A DNA stretch of 64,000 nt from Lepus europaeus. Taxonomy: Eukaryota; Chordata; Mammalia; Lagomorpha; Leporidae. Made by a program: the position numbers and the translations under genes. Below are positions 33,941 to 46,150 of this stretch, piece by piece. The DNA lies in NCBI RefSeq assembly GCF_033115175.1, contig NC_084827.1:22128001-22192000 (forward strand), read 5' to 3'. Positions within the stretch are counted from its first letter, which is position 1; each line of letters starts with the position of its first letter. The notes beneath the pieces were generated by a model. That model was not told the origin of the DNA and did not search any database. It saw only the letters and a list, made by a program, of their open reading frames with translations.

Positions 33941-34242
33941 AAAAAATTATTTGTGAGGGAGAGGAGGGAAGGAGGAAGAAAAGGAGGGATGGAGAGAAGA
34001 AGGGATAGGGAGAGGGAGAGAGGGATGGGGAGAAAAATCATCAGGTGGGGAGAGAAAGAAAGAGAGAAAGAGAAAGATCCCATATGTACTGGTTCAAGTT
34101 CCAAATGCCTGCAACAGCTGGCACTGGACCATAGCCAAAGCCAAGGATCAGGAACTCAATCCATATCTCTTATCTGGGCAACAGGAACCCAATCACTTAA
34201 ACCATCATTGCTGTCTCAGGGAATGCATTAATAGTAAGGTAG
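33941..34242 (-). mobile_element. Old C-SINE, antisense, left part
   Basis: Complement of a diverged C-SINE with a purine-rich block (33953-34075). It is interrupted by a younger C-SINE and continues at 34576-34679 (GAGCTAGAACCAATAACC to AACACCTGCC). Confidence 0.8.
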
Positions 34243-34244
34243 AG

Positions 34245-34475
34245 GGGCTGGCGCTGCCACCTGCTGAGCCAGCATGCCATTTGGGTGCTGGTTCAAGTCC
34301 CAGCTGCTCCACTTCCATTCCAGCTCTCTGCTATGGCCTGGGAAAGCAGTAAAGGATGGCCCAAGTCCTTAGGAGACCTGCATAAGAGACCTGGAGGAGA
34401 CTCCTGGCTCCTAGCTTCATATTGGCACAGCTACAGCCATTGTGGCCAATTGGGGAGTGAACCAGCAATTGCAAG

Positions 34476-34515
<40 letters not shown>

Positions 34516-34574
34516 TTCTCTTTCTCTCTCTGTGTAACTCTGACTTTCAAATAAATAAATAAAACTTTTTAAAA
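34245..34574 (+). mobile_element. C-SINE (+) nested in an antisense C-SINE
   Basis: GGCTGGCGCTGCCACCTGC head, TC-run at 34479-34513, CAAATAAATAAATAAAAC tail. AGTAAGGTAGA occurs on both sides (34233-34243 and 34575-34585) and belongs to the host SINE. Confidence 0.93.
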
Positions 34575-34575
34575 A

Positions 34576-34679
34576 GTAAGGTAGATCACGAGCTAGAACC
34601 AATAACCAAATCCAAGTACTCCAAACAGGGGACATGGTCATCTTAACTAATGTCTTAACCACTTAGCCAAACACCTGCC
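34576..34679 (-). mobile_element. Old C-SINE, antisense, right part
   Basis: Resumes the SINE of 33941-34242 after the nested copy and ends in TTAGCCAAACACCTGCC, the head complement. Confidence 0.78.
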
Positions 34680-35104
34680 TCTAAATCTCTGTTGAGTAAA
34701 TAAATGTGTACATGAAAAAAAAAATGAATGGTACAGGTAGCAGCTTACTCCCAGTCACTAAGCTAGTTGTAATCACTGCATGTCTTATATAGAATAAACC
34801 ATTTATCATGTCACAGGGCTTGGGAAGCTTGCATAATTATTTTCCAGGGAAATTTGTGTTTGAGCAGATGAAAGGTCTAGCCACAAGAGAAAGACTGAAT
34901 TCTTCATACATTTACAACAAACTTCTGGAGGGGAAATATTAAGGGAGAAAAATTAATGAAAACAAATATCTGGATATTTAGAAAGTGCATATTAGTGGTT
35001 AATAAGCAATTAAATATTTTAATTTATTCATTATTAAATAATTGTTTAAAATTTTATCTACTGTTACTAATATCCAGTATCTTCATATCCTAAGTCTTAT
35101 TCAT
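34680..35104. other. Unassigned AT-rich stretch
   Basis: Nothing recognised. Confidence 0.35.
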
Positions 35105-35114
35105 AAAACATTTC

Positions 35115-35130
<16 letters not shown>

Positions 35131-35146
<16 letters not shown>

Positions 35147-35464
35147 GACAGCCAGAGTGGATAGTGAGAGAGAGAGAAACAGAGAGAAAGGTCTTCCTTT
35201 TTGCCGTTGGTTCACCCTCCAATGGCCGCTGCGGCCGGCGCATTGCGCTGATCCGAAGCCAGGAGCCAGGTGCTTCTCCTGGTCTCCCATGGGGTGCAGG
35301 GCCCAAGCACTTGGGCCACCCTCCATTGCCTTCCCAGGCCACAGCAGAGAGCTGGCCTGGAAGAGGGGCAACCGGGATAGAATCCGGCGCCCCAACTGGG
35401 ACTAGAACCCGGTGTGCTGGCGCTGCAAGGTGGAGTGTTAGCCTATTAAGCCACGGCGCCAGCC
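35131..35464 (-). mobile_element. C-SINE (poly(A)-tail class), antisense, short form
   Basis: Young C-SINE complement with intact CpGs (GCTGCGGCCGGCGCATTGCG, GCCACGGCGCCAGCC). AAAACATTT flanks it (35105-35113 and 35465-35473). An AT dinucleotide run and T-run (35117-35146) form the tail side. Confidence 0.95.
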
Positions 35465-35473
35465 AAAACATTT

Positions 35474-36060
35474 ACAATAATCATGATGCAGAAAGCAAAT
35501 ACTGTATAACTACTGTCTTACTATCTTTGAACCTGACCTATTCTGGGCTCTCACACATCATGAATAATTCATTCATATTTTGAGGCCTTGGTCATCATAT
35601 TCTATGCTACCTGTAAAAGAACTTGCAACTAAATGTTATTTCCAAGTTTAAGATTAAGACCCAGTTAAATTTTGCCTTTCACTGATTGAAAAACTCATGC
35701 CTAATTTTCATGTAATTGGAAAATCTAATATTGTGTGAGATGTGTGCTATTTCCAGGAGAAAAGACAATATATTTTGCTCTTTTCTAAAAGTATTCAAGA
35801 TTTCAGATGACTTATAGTTCTGTTTCAAATAGAAGGTTACAGATATCTTTTGTTTGTTTTTTTCCTTAGGGCAGGTATTAAACAATTCAAAGTCTTATAT
35901 ATATATATATGGCCTTTTTTGATTCTTTCATTAGGACAATCACAATTCCCACAAGGTTACAAAAATAACATTCAGTTAGAAAGCAGATGATCAAATGGTT
36001 TCATATATTCCAGCAATATTTACCAAAGCCAATTTATGTCTACTATATTTTTTAAGTTTC
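35474..36060. other. Unassigned AT-rich stretch
   Basis: Only a TA run at 35897-35910 stands out. Confidence 0.35.
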
Positions 36061-36733
36061 CAACATGTGGGACTACAAAAGAACACAGCCAAAACATTCA
36101 TAAACTCAGACACACTGCTGAACTCCATGAGCTAACTGGTTTAGAAATTCTATGACACAACACCACCAGATATATACACCAAATATTATTAAATCTAACA
36201 GGAGTAATAGACTCCAATACAATTATAGTGGGAGACTTCAACACCCCACTCTCATCAGTGGACAGATTATTTAGATTGAAAATCAGTGAAGATACATCAG
36301 AACTGAAACACAATATTGAGCAAATAGACTCAACAGACATTTATAGGAATTTCACCCAAAACCTATAGAATACTCATTCTTATCAGCACATGAAACATTT
36401 TCTATGATAGACCATATCTTAGGCCACAAATCAAGCTTCAGTACATTTAGTAAGATTTAAATCATGTCATATATCTTTTTAGTCCATAAAGGAATATAAC
36501 CAGAAATCAACAAGAACAACAGGACATTCATAAATACATAGAAACTAAGGAATAGGCTAATGAATGATCAATGGGTCATTGAATAAATTAAAGAAATAAA
36601 AACTTTCTTGAAATAATTGAAAATGAAAATATAACATGTCAAAATCTGTGGAATGCAGCAAAAGCAGTATTAAGAGGGAAGTTCATCGCATTAAATGCTT
36701 GCATTAGAAAGAGAGAGAGAGAGCAAAATGTCT

Positions 36734-37048
36734 GGGGCCAGCTCTGTGACACAGTAGGTTAAGCCATGGCCTGCAGTGACAACATCGCAAATGGGTGCCT
36801 GTTCTAGTCTTGAATGCTCCACTTCTGATCCAGCTCACTGCTAATGCACCTGGGAAAGCAGTGGAAGATGGCCAACTCCTTGGGCCCCTGAACACATGTG
36901 GGAGACCCACAGGAAGCTCCTAGCTTCAGTCTGGCCTACCTCCAGTCATTGTGGCCATTTGGGGAATGAACCAGGGGATGGAAGATTTCTCTTTCTGCCC
37001 CTTTCTCTGTCTCTCTCTCTCTTTTAGATAAATCAATCTTTAAAAAGA
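36734..37048 (+). mobile_element. C-SINE (+) in L1 ORF2
   Basis: GGGGCCAGCTCTGTGACACAG head to TAGATAAATCAATCTTTAAAAAG tail, with L1 on both sides. A GA-run (36709-36723) lies just before it. Confidence 0.9.
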
Positions 37049-37399
37049 GGGTTGTAATGATGCTGAAAACTAAGAAAAGCAAGAACAAACCAAATCCAAA
37101 CTCAGGAGTTGAGAAATAAGGCTCAGATCGGAATGAGTAAAATCAAAACTAAAAAATGCAAAAGATCAACAAAACAAAAAGCTTTTTTCAAAGATATACA
37201 AAATAGGTAAACCTCCAGACTAACAAAGAAAAAAATGGAAAAAATCTTAAATAAAATTAGAGATGAAAAAGGAGACATTAAAACTGACCAGTGAATTACA
37301 AATAATCATAAGAAACTATATAAAAACTATATGGTAATAAACTAGAAAGCCTCAAAGAAATGAATTCCTAGGTACATCGAACCTACGAAGATTAAAAGA

Positions 37400-37735
37400 A
37401 GGGAGCCATCATTGTGGCATAGAGGGTAAAGTGGCTGTCTGCAGTGTCGTATCCCATATGGGTTTCCCGTTTGAGTCCCGGCTGCCCCACCTCCAATTCA
37501 GCTCTTTGCTATGGCCTGGGAAATCAGTAGAAGATGGCCCAAGTCCTTGGGCTCCTGCACCCAGGTAGGAGATCCAGAAGAAGCTCCTAGTTCCTGGCTT
37601 TGGATGGGCTCAGCTCTGCCCGTTGCAGCCAACTGGGGATTGAACAAGCGGATGGAAGACCTCTCTCTCTCTCTGTGTGTGTATCTCCTTCTCTGTGTAA
37701 CTCTGAATTTCAAATAAATAAATAAATCTTTAAAA
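37400..37735 (+). mobile_element. C-SINE (+) in L1 ORF2
   Basis: CCATCATTGTGGCATAGAGG head to CAAATAAATAAATAAATC tail. AAGATTAAA lies on both sides (37388-37396 and 37736-37744). Confidence 0.93.
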
Positions 37736-38195
37736 AAGATTAAATGAAGCAGATACAATTTAAATAGAATCATGACAAGCAGTAAGATTGATGTAGTAAT
37801 CAAGGAAAAGATCAGGACCTGATGGCTTTACAACTACATACTACAAAACATTTAAAGAGCAATTCATTCCAATATTTCTCAAAATATTCTAAAATATTGA
37901 ATAGGATGGAACTGTGCCATTCTCTTTTTATGATTCCAGCATAACTTTGATGCCAAAACTAAAGACACAACATGAAAACAAAACTACAGGCTTACATCTT
38001 TAATGAACATTGATGCAAAGATTCTCAACAGAATACTAGAAAACTGAACCCAAAACCACATCAAAAAGATCATACATCACAATCAAGTGGGATTTATTCC
38101 AGGGATTCAAGTGTGGTTTAACATTTGCAAAGCAATAAACATCCTAAATCATATCAACAGAATGAAGAACAAAAACCATATGGTCACCTCAATAG

Positions 38196-38671
38196 GTGCA
38201 AAGAATGCATTTGATAAGGTTCAGCACTCTTTGTGATAAAACTCTTCTCAAATTGGGTTATAGAAAGAACATTCTTCAAAATTATAGAGGCTATGTATCA
38301 ACACCAACAGCCAATATCATACTGAATAGGGAAAACCTGAAAGCATTTTTCCTCAGATCTGGAAAAAGCCAAGGATGTCCACTTTACCACTCTTATTCAA
38401 AATAGTACTGGAAGTTTTAGCAAGAACAATTAGGGAGGAGAAAGAAAGAGATGACATCAAAACTGGAAAAAGAGAAGTCAAAATATCAGTATTTGCAGGT
38501 GAAATAATGTTGTACATGGAAAAACCTAAACATTCCACCAAAAAGCTGCTAGAATTGATAGACCAATTCAGTAAAGTCACAGGCTACAAAATAAATATAC
38601 CAAATATACAAATAAATAAATATACAAATATACCAAAACATATAAAAATATACCTATATATATATAAATAG
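38196..38671 (+). pseudogene. L1 ORF2 reverse transcriptase remnant
   Basis: Two overlapping open segments (38196-38405 and 38375-38671) in different frames cover the palm of the L1 reverse transcriptase. The block normally holding two adjacent catalytic aspartates (FADD in active L1) reads FAGE here at 38492-38503, so both aspartates are replaced. Downstream, an AT-rich tandem stretch at 38590-38660 has expanded inside the gene. The enzyme would copy L1 RNA at a nicked target; this copy cannot. Confidence 0.85.
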
Positions 38672-40464
38672 CTTTTCATATGCTAATAATGAATTCTTTG
38701 AAAGAGAAATCAAGAAAGTAATCTCATTGACAATAGTCACAAAATTATCAAATATTTAGGAACAAATTTAACCAATGAAATGTAAGGTTTCTACCATGAA
38801 AATTATAAAGGCTTGATGAAAGAAAACATCAAGGACATAAATATGGAAAGATTCCATGCTCAAGGACTAGAAGAATCAGTATCATGAAAATGTCTCTACT
38901 ACTTAAGTAATCTACAAAGTGCAATTCCCATCAAAATACCAACGACATTCTTTACACCATTAGAAAAAACAATCCTAAAAATCATATTATAGACCCAGAA
39001 AGTCAAATAGATCCAGAAAGTCAAAGCAATCCTTATGTGGGGTGGTTGGGGAAAATCAAGTTGGAGGCATGGCTTCAAGGCATACTACTAAGCTACAGTA
39101 ATTAATTCAGTATGATACTGGCATAAAAACTGACTCATAGATCAATGGAATAGAATAGAAATTCCAGGAATTAACCTGCATACATACAACCAACTTATTT
39201 TTTGCAAAGTGCTCAGACCATACATTGGAGTAAGGATAAACTCTGCAACAAGTGAGTGGTGCTGGCAAAACTGGATGATACATATGGAATGAATTTTACC
39301 TCTCACCATATACAAAAGTCAATTCAAGATAGATCAGACCTAAATTAAAGATCTTAAGACTATCAGGTTGCTGTAAGAAAATGCAGGGAAATGGTGTAGG
39401 TGATGACTTCTTGGATAAGACCCCGAAAGCACAGAGTTTTACAAAATAAAACTAAATAAATGGAATTGTGTCAAACTGATATCAAACTGCACATTGTGTC
39501 AAACTGCAATTGTGTCAAACTGCACAGCCAAGGAAATGATTAATAGAGTAACTAGACATCCAACAGAATGGAAAACAATATTTGTGAGCTACCTATCCAA
39601 TAAAGAATTAAAATCCAGAATACATCAGCAACTTAAACAAGAACAACAAAACAACCAATCCACTTAAGAAATGGGCAAAGACCTCAATAGAAAGTTTTAA
39701 AAAGACATACAAGTGGCCAAAAAATATATGAAAAAATTCTCACCATCACTAGCCATTGGGCAAATGCAAATCAAAACCACACTGAGGTTTCACCTCACTC
39801 TAGTTAGAATGGCTCTCATACAGAAATCAAACAAGAAATGCTAGTGAGGATATGGGGAAAAAAGTACCCTGTTCCACTGCTGGTGGGAATGTAAACTGGT
39901 GCAGCCACTGTAGAAGACAGTATGGAGATACCTCAGAAATCTGAATATAGACCTACCATATGATCTAGCCATCCCACTCCTAGGAATTTACCCAAATGAG
40001 AAGAAATCGGCATTTGAAAGAGTTATTTATACCCCCATGTTCATTGCAGCACAAATCACAATAGCTAACATATGGAATCAACCCAGTTGTCCATCAACTG
40101 TTGACTAGATAAAGAAATTATGGTACATATACACTATTGAGTACTACTTGACTGTAAAAAAAAAAAAAAAAGAAAAAGAAAAAAAGAAAACCTGTCTTTT
40201 ACAACAAAATAGACACAGCTGGAAACCATTATACTTAGTGAAATAAGCCAGTCCCCAAAAGACAGATACCATAGGTTTTCCCTGATCTGAGGTAACTAGT
40301 AGAGTATCTGAAATGTTATGTATTGGAGTGAAATAGACTCTTTTCTATTGTGGAACAGTGTTTTTTTGTTTGCTTGTTTATTTGTTTTTATTTTTCTTTT
40401 CTTCTTCATTCTATTTGTTGAAGTCTTTTACTTAATATAAGGCTAACTTTATGATCATTAAGTA

Positions 40465-40791
40465 GGTGGCGCCGTGGCTTAACAGGCTAATCCTCCGCCT
40501 TGTGGTGCCGACACACCGGGTTCTAGTCCCGGTTGGGGCACCGGATTCTATCCCGGTTGCCCCTCTTCAAGGCCAGCTCTCTGCTATGGCCCGGGAAGGC
40601 AGTGGAGGATGGCCCAAGTCCTTGGGCCCTGCACCCCATGGGAGACCAGGCGAAGCACCTGGCTCCTGGCTTCGGATCAGCACGATGCGCCGGCCGCAGC
40701 GGCCATTGGAGGGTGAACCAACGGCAAAAAGGAAGACCTTTCTCTCTGTCTCTCTCTCTCACTATCCACTCTGCCTGTCAAAAAAAAAAAA
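40465..40791 (+). mobile_element. C-SINE (poly(A)-tail class) in L1 3'UTR, short form
   Basis: GGTGGCGCCGTGGCTTAACAG head to CTCTGCCTGTC and an A-run. Perfect 14-bp duplication ATGATCATTAAGTA (40451-40464 and 40792-40805). The host L1 3'UTR continues after it. Confidence 0.96.
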
Positions 40792-40972
40792 ATGATCATT
40801 AAGTAAACTCAAAATAGATCTTTGTAAAAATTAAGAGTGCCAGTGTAAGAAGGAGAAGGAAGAAGAGTTGAGCTTGAGAGGGAGAGAAGTGGGGGAAATG
40901 TCACTATGTTCCTAAATCTGTATATATGAAATACATGAAACTTGTATAACCTAAATAAAATTAAAAATAAGT

Positions 40973-41590
40973 AAATGGAAAAAACCCACAATGAGTTACC
41001 CTCTCACCCCAGTCAGAATCCACAAGACACAGAAAAACAAACCCTGGCCAGCATGTGGAGAAAGCAGAACATTTATATTCTGTTGGTGGGATTGTAAAAT
41101 ACTGCAGCTACTGTGGAAGATCATGGAGATTTCTTAGATAAGTAGAAACAGACTTTCAATGTGATTCGACAGTCTTATTTCTGAATGTGTACCCTAAAAA
41201 CATGAACATGTTTTATCAGGGATACCTGCACCAGATGTTTATGGCAGTACTGTTCACAATAGTCAAAATATGGAAGCAACAAAGGTATCCATCATCAGAA
41301 CAGATAAAGAAAATGTGGTATGCATACACAATAAAAAATTACCCAGCTGCAAAAAAGAAATCCTACCATGTGCAACAAAATGAATGCAACTGGAGAACAT
41401 CATGTTGAATAAGCTGGACACAGAAAGACAAATATGGCATATTCTCCCTTATGTGTGCGAAGTACAACTTAAAAAGGAAAAATAAAGAAAAGAAATGACT
41501 GTGTGGATCAGTATTGCTACAAATATATTTCTGTCAGTCTTTGTTTTATACCTTTGTCAAACCAATGGTTAAAAATGTTATACTGTCATA
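40973..41590 (+). mobile_element. Older L1 ORF2 end (+)
   Basis: A second, more diverged ORF2 C-terminal region directly after the previous L1: CACAATGAGTTACCCTCTCACC, GTTGGTGGGATTGTAAAATAC, TTCACAATAGTCAAAATATGG. An open fragment at 41187-41408 ends in the familiar ORF2 tail region. The younger L1 probably inserted into or beside this one. Confidence 0.82.
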
Positions 41591-41628
41591 GTTTTAATGA
41601 TCTGTGATTACTTTAAAGGGTATTGTAT

Positions 41629-42032
41629 GGCGGTTGGCATTGTGGCATAGCGGCTTTAGCCTACAGTGCCAGTATCCCAAATGGATGTCGGTTCTAGTCC
41701 CAGCTGCTCCACTTGCCATCCAGCTCTCTGCTATGGCCTGGGAAAGCAGTAGAAGATGGCCCAAGTTCTTCGGACCCTGCAACCACGTGGGAGACCTGGA
41801 AGAAGCTCCTAGCTCCTGGCTTCAGATTGGCGCAGCTCTCGCCATTGTAGCCATCTGGGGAGTGAACCAGTGGATGGAAGACTTACTTTCTCTCTTTCTC
41901 TCTCTATCTCTCTTTCTGTCTTTCTCTCTCTCTCTCTCTCTCCCTCCCTCCCTCCCTCCCCTCCCCTCCATCCTTCCCTCCCTCCCTCCCTGGCTCTGCT
42001 TTTCAAATAAATACATAAATCTTTTTTTAAAG
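41629..42032 (+). mobile_element. C-SINE (+) with expanded pyrimidine tract
   Basis: GGTTGGCATTGTGGCATAGC head to CAAATAAATACATAAATC tail. The TC-rich segment has grown to about 110 bases (41885-41992): (TC)n, then (CCCT)n. Confidence 0.93.
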
Positions 42033-43086
42033 CAATTTTATGTGGCTGAAGTGATTAAAGCTCCATTTGATTATTGTTTATAGCCCCTACATACATCCCT
42101 ACAAAAAAACAGACTGTTTGCTTTTTGACTTCTTAAACTTTTCATTTGCTGGGGCATTAAACCTTTGACTGTAATGTGAATTGAAAATGTCATCTCAAAA
42201 CTAAAAAAAAAAAAAAAATTCAAGCAATATCTAATAGGCTCATCTAATTTTTTCTCCATTAGTAGTTTGCCTAATATTTTCCCTCCTTAATAGAAAAACA
42301 AAGATGATTTGCTTTATGTCCATTTGACAGGGAAACAGATTAGAATGTTTATCTCTTGTCAAACTAAAATTGATAGGGTGTTTCTTCATACTGGCTTGCC
42401 ATTTATTTGCTTTTTTTCCCCTTTTTTTTGCATTTTGTTAGATTGTTAACATTTTTTAAATATTCTTCTGTTTTGGTTTGCCATTCTGAAACCTATAAAA
42501 TGTGCCCATATCCTTTTGGAGGTCTTTACTTTTTAATTTCTATTTACATATTTATAATAATACATAACAATATTCCTAGGCTCTTATCAAACATGTCCTG
42601 GAACTTACCTGGCTTAAACATCATCCTATCCCTCCACATCACAGGTAGAGTTTTATCTTTTTATATACACTAAAATTGTTTTGAATTATTTTTATAATAA
42701 ATAATCATTTTTAAAACATAAAGAACATGACCTGAAGCCTTTGTGTTGAAGGAATAGAGCATTTCGTAAGTGCCAAAGCATTGGAGCACATAGCATTCCC
42801 TGTGCCAAAGATTTGAGATTACTTTAAATAGAAAGTATTTTGTGATTCAACACTGCATGGCATTCGGCTAAGATGTTATTACTCCCTAGACACCCGTTCA
42901 GAGGCCAGTTATTAGCTAATACTCTTCACATCTGAACAGTCTTTATCTTCCAATGCTAAGAGTTGCTAAATAACCCAGAGACAAAAAGAAAAAAAGTGCA
43001 CTTTCTGTGTTACCATTCATATTGCTTCTGAGATTTATGTAACATGGAATTAGAAGTTAATCTTCAAGCTTGAAATAGTGGAGGTG
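42033..43086. other. Unassigned AT-rich stretch
   Basis: No gene or named repeat. An A-run lies at 42204-42218. The open frame 42407-42673 is hydrophobic by AT-composition and has no motif. Confidence 0.35.
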
Positions 43087-43345
43087 GTTTTTTGGTTTAG
43101 TGGGATACTTGGATTCAGTATCTGGCTGAGCTCCTGACTCCATCTTCCTGCTCCTGGGAGTCAGTGGTGGTGATTCAACATACTGGATTTCTGGCACCTG
43201 TACACAAGATCCGAATCAGTTTCCTAGCTCTGGGCTTTGCCTCCTGTCCCAGGGCTATTGTAGAAATCTGAGGTGCAAACCAGCAGGTGCGAGCCCTCTC
43301 ACCCTCTCTCGGTATTCACTTTCTCTATTTATAAAAATAATACCT
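43087..43345 (+). mobile_element. Old C-SINE (+)
   Basis: Diverged copy: GGTTTAGTGGGATACTTGG, CAAACCAGCAGGTGCGAGCC and TCACCCTCTCTCGG in C-SINE order. The tail is decayed. Confidence 0.65.
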
Positions 43346-43781
43346 GTTAACTGCAAAAAATTGAAATTAAGTAAAAGTTTCCTATCAAAAATACTTTAGG
43401 AATGAGACGAATACCTTTCCTAGATTTTTTTTCTTTAAAATTTTCTAATGAAAAGGCCAATATCCTAGTCTGGAAGAGAACATTTGATGGTGTTGAGCAG
43501 CCAAATATTGCTGCATAATAATGAGGTTTATATTCTTTTAGTTGGAGTAGCATCTTTGAGATGGTTTACTTTCAAAGGAACAAAGATAATGAAAGAATAC
43601 AAAATAGAAAAAAGATTTGCTTTTTCCCTAGGAACTCCAGAATGGGTGACGGGCTAAACTTTAGATAGTGTGGTCATTCCTATGTGGTTGGCCTCTTGAA
43701 ATGATAGTAGGCTGAGGGTTGAGAGTCACCTCCACCTAGTGAGAGAACATAGAGGAGTATAGCCAGAGGATTCTATCTGCT

Positions 43782-43820
<39 letters not shown>

Positions 43821-45785
43821 TGTTTTGCATTTATTTGCCTTTTTGGTATCTCTAAGATTTTGCTGAATTTTTGCTAAAAGTAACGGTCAGGTCTGAGAAT
43901 TTCATTGGACAACTAAGCGAAAGGTTTGTGTTGTCCTTTACTATGTAACAGTATGGTAGAGAGGCAGCAGACTTGACAGTAGACAGATAATTATTAGAAA
44001 GGAAAGGAGTAAGTGCCAATCAGTCTTCCTCAAACACAAGTGCATTTATTGGAGCTTCTCAAATATGAGGAGGAGCAAAGTCTTGGCTTCCTCTGAGAAA
44101 ATACGATAGAGCCAATTTGAATATGAGGATGATTCCTAAAGGCTGGGTAAATTGAAGCTGGTTTATACAGGATATCTGGCTAAATAGACATTAATTAAAT
44201 TGAACTGAACTGTTTGTTTCTGAAAAAGGTTGTTAGTTACCTAAATAAAAAGGTACCGTGTAGTTAGGTGATGCTTAATAAATGTCATTGTTTATTGAGC
44301 TACTTAATTTTGGAGAAATAATGTTAAGCTTTGGTATACTGATTTATATGAAAAATAGATTTCAATCACAAATGATATTATTTGTGACACTGCTACATGG
44401 AGCACAATAAGTGAGCATTCCATGATTAATTGATTTAAATATTCAGTTTGAATAGTATGAGATGAAAATATACCCCACAGGGCTTAAGGCTTTAGGACAT
44501 CAAGGCTGAACTGACAAAAAGAAAGCTAAGTGATTAATCAACCCAATGAATTAGATTAATGCAGCCAGTCAACCTGGATAATGGGGTGATAATATTTTTA
44601 TTTTTGTCAACAACAAGTATTTTGTTCTGTTAATTGTTCTGACTCATTCAAATGACTGAATTAGCTGTTTTACTCTCCTGACTTTCCTTGACTTAATCAG
44701 TTTGCTGTTTATAAGCTAAGTATCTTTTTTTCTGAATGTTTTCTACCAAATGCTGTGCTTTTTTTTGGTGGTCATCCAAATATTGTCCTCATCATGCAAT
44801 TTTTCCCCCAAACAATATGTACCATTTCATTTATCTGATGGTTTCTCCCTTTCTTCATCTTGTTAGTATAATAAGTTTGATGACAATCACCTGATAGATT
44901 GTAACCTTGCTCTTCCTATTTAAATCCTATTTTATCTCTCCCATAACATTTTCATTTCCTTTGTCTATACATTTATCTTAATTAGACTTCAGTTCCTTCA
45001 GTGAAGTGTGTTTCTATCGGTGTTTGCTGTAGCTAGGACAATTGGTGGATAGCAGTGCTATTTTAAGTAAGTATGAGTCAGATAGCTGCAGCCACAGAGA
45101 AAAGCTATGTCTTTTTCTTCTCCTTGAAAGTCCAAGGACCAGGAGAAGGACAGAAGCAGTTAGGGTGAGAAGTATATCTTCAAAGTAGAGGTAGAGCTTG
45201 GAGATGTCCATCAAGACCATGTGCGTCGCCATCAAGTAAGTCATTTGCTGCAGTGAGAGCACTAAGCCAAGCACTTACATAAGTACAACATTAGATGAAA
45301 ATGAGATTATTTACAGAGGGGCTTTGCAGGTTTTTGTGAAACATATCACTTATTTTTAGCAGATTAGGAAGTAGCCTTATGGCAACTAAATCATGCAAAA
45401 ATTTAATAAAAAAAGTTGCTGTTCTAGGAAAGAAAATACATTAGATGAAATATTAAGAGTAATATTATTAAGAGAAGATAGAAACTCAATCTTATCCCCC
45501 CAAAAATATGGTCAAAAATCCTTATGAGATAAATTTTCCTCTAAATGGAAAGATGTCACTTACAGAGAAAAATCATTGTCCATGGTAAGATATAAATATA
45601 TTTAGACATGCACATTTATAACATTCTTCTTAATCTATATAATATTTACTCAGATCCTTATTTTCTCTGAAACGTATTTGATTTGTTGACCCATATCTAT
45701 TATTGTACTTTATAAGATTCTTGAAGAAGTGTCATTTGCTTCATTTCTATAAATCGTGAGTCCTAGCCTTCATAAGTCTTCTTTT
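43346..45785. other. Unassigned; TTG microsatellite
   Basis: Longest repeat-poor stretch in the middle of the window. (GTT)12-13 lies at 43782-43819. An open frame on the minus strand (45014-45274, about 86 codons) is leucine-rich without a motif. No exon, promoter or RNA gene could be supported. Confidence 0.4.
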
Positions 45786-45800
45786 AAAAATTAAACTTCA

Positions 45801-46135
45801 GGCCGGCGCCTCGGCTCACTAGGCTAATCCTCCACCTTGCGGCGCCGGCACACTGGGTTCTAGTCCCGGTTGGGGCACCGATCCTGTCCCGGTTGCCCCT
45901 CTTCCAGGCCAGCTCTCTGCTGTGTCCAGGGAGTGCAGTGGAGGATGGCCCAAGTTCTTGGGCCCTGCACCCCATGGGAGACCAGGAGAAGCACCTGGCT
46001 CCTGCCATCGGATCAGCGCGTTGCGCCGGCCGCAGCGTACCTACCGCGGCGGCCATTGGAGTGTGAACCAACAGCAAAAGGAAGACCTTTCTCTCTGTCT
46101 CTCTCTCACTGTCCACTCTGCCTGTCAAAAAAAAA
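45801..46135 (+). mobile_element. C-SINE (poly(A)-tail class), long form
   Basis: GGCCGGCGCCTCGGCTCACTAGG head to CTCTGCCTGTC and an A-run. Perfect 15-bp duplication AAAAATTAAACTTCA (45786-45800 and 46136-46150). The GC-rich segment at 46021-46055 carries a 13-14 bp insertion relative to the short form. Confidence 0.96.
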
Positions 46136-46150
46136 AAAAATTAAACTTCA

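Larger units (their letters stand above)
36061..40972 (+). mobile_element. Near-complete L1 ORF2 plus 3'UTR, with three SINEs inside
   Basis: Begins inside the endonuclease domain (GTGGGAGACTTCAACACCCC at 36229) and continues through reverse transcriptase (37.8-38.7 kb) and C-terminal region to a short 3'UTR at about 40970. C-SINEs occupy 36734-37048, 37400-37735 and 40465-40791. Tail and start of ORF2 are truncated at the 5' side. Stops and frameshifts are frequent, and the catalytic site is lost. Confidence 0.92.

Noticed and set aside
35164..35583. 139-codon open frame on the plus strand
   Set aside because: It lies in an antisense C-SINE and reads into flanking DNA; no start context, splice sites or family match.
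41604..42083. 159-codon open frame, serine/leucine-rich
   Set aside because: A C-SINE whose (TC)n tract reads as Ser-Leu repeats.
43782..43819. Regularly spaced repeats considered as a CRISPR-like array
   Set aside because: It is a plain (GTT)n microsatellite without spacers; the DNA is mammalian.
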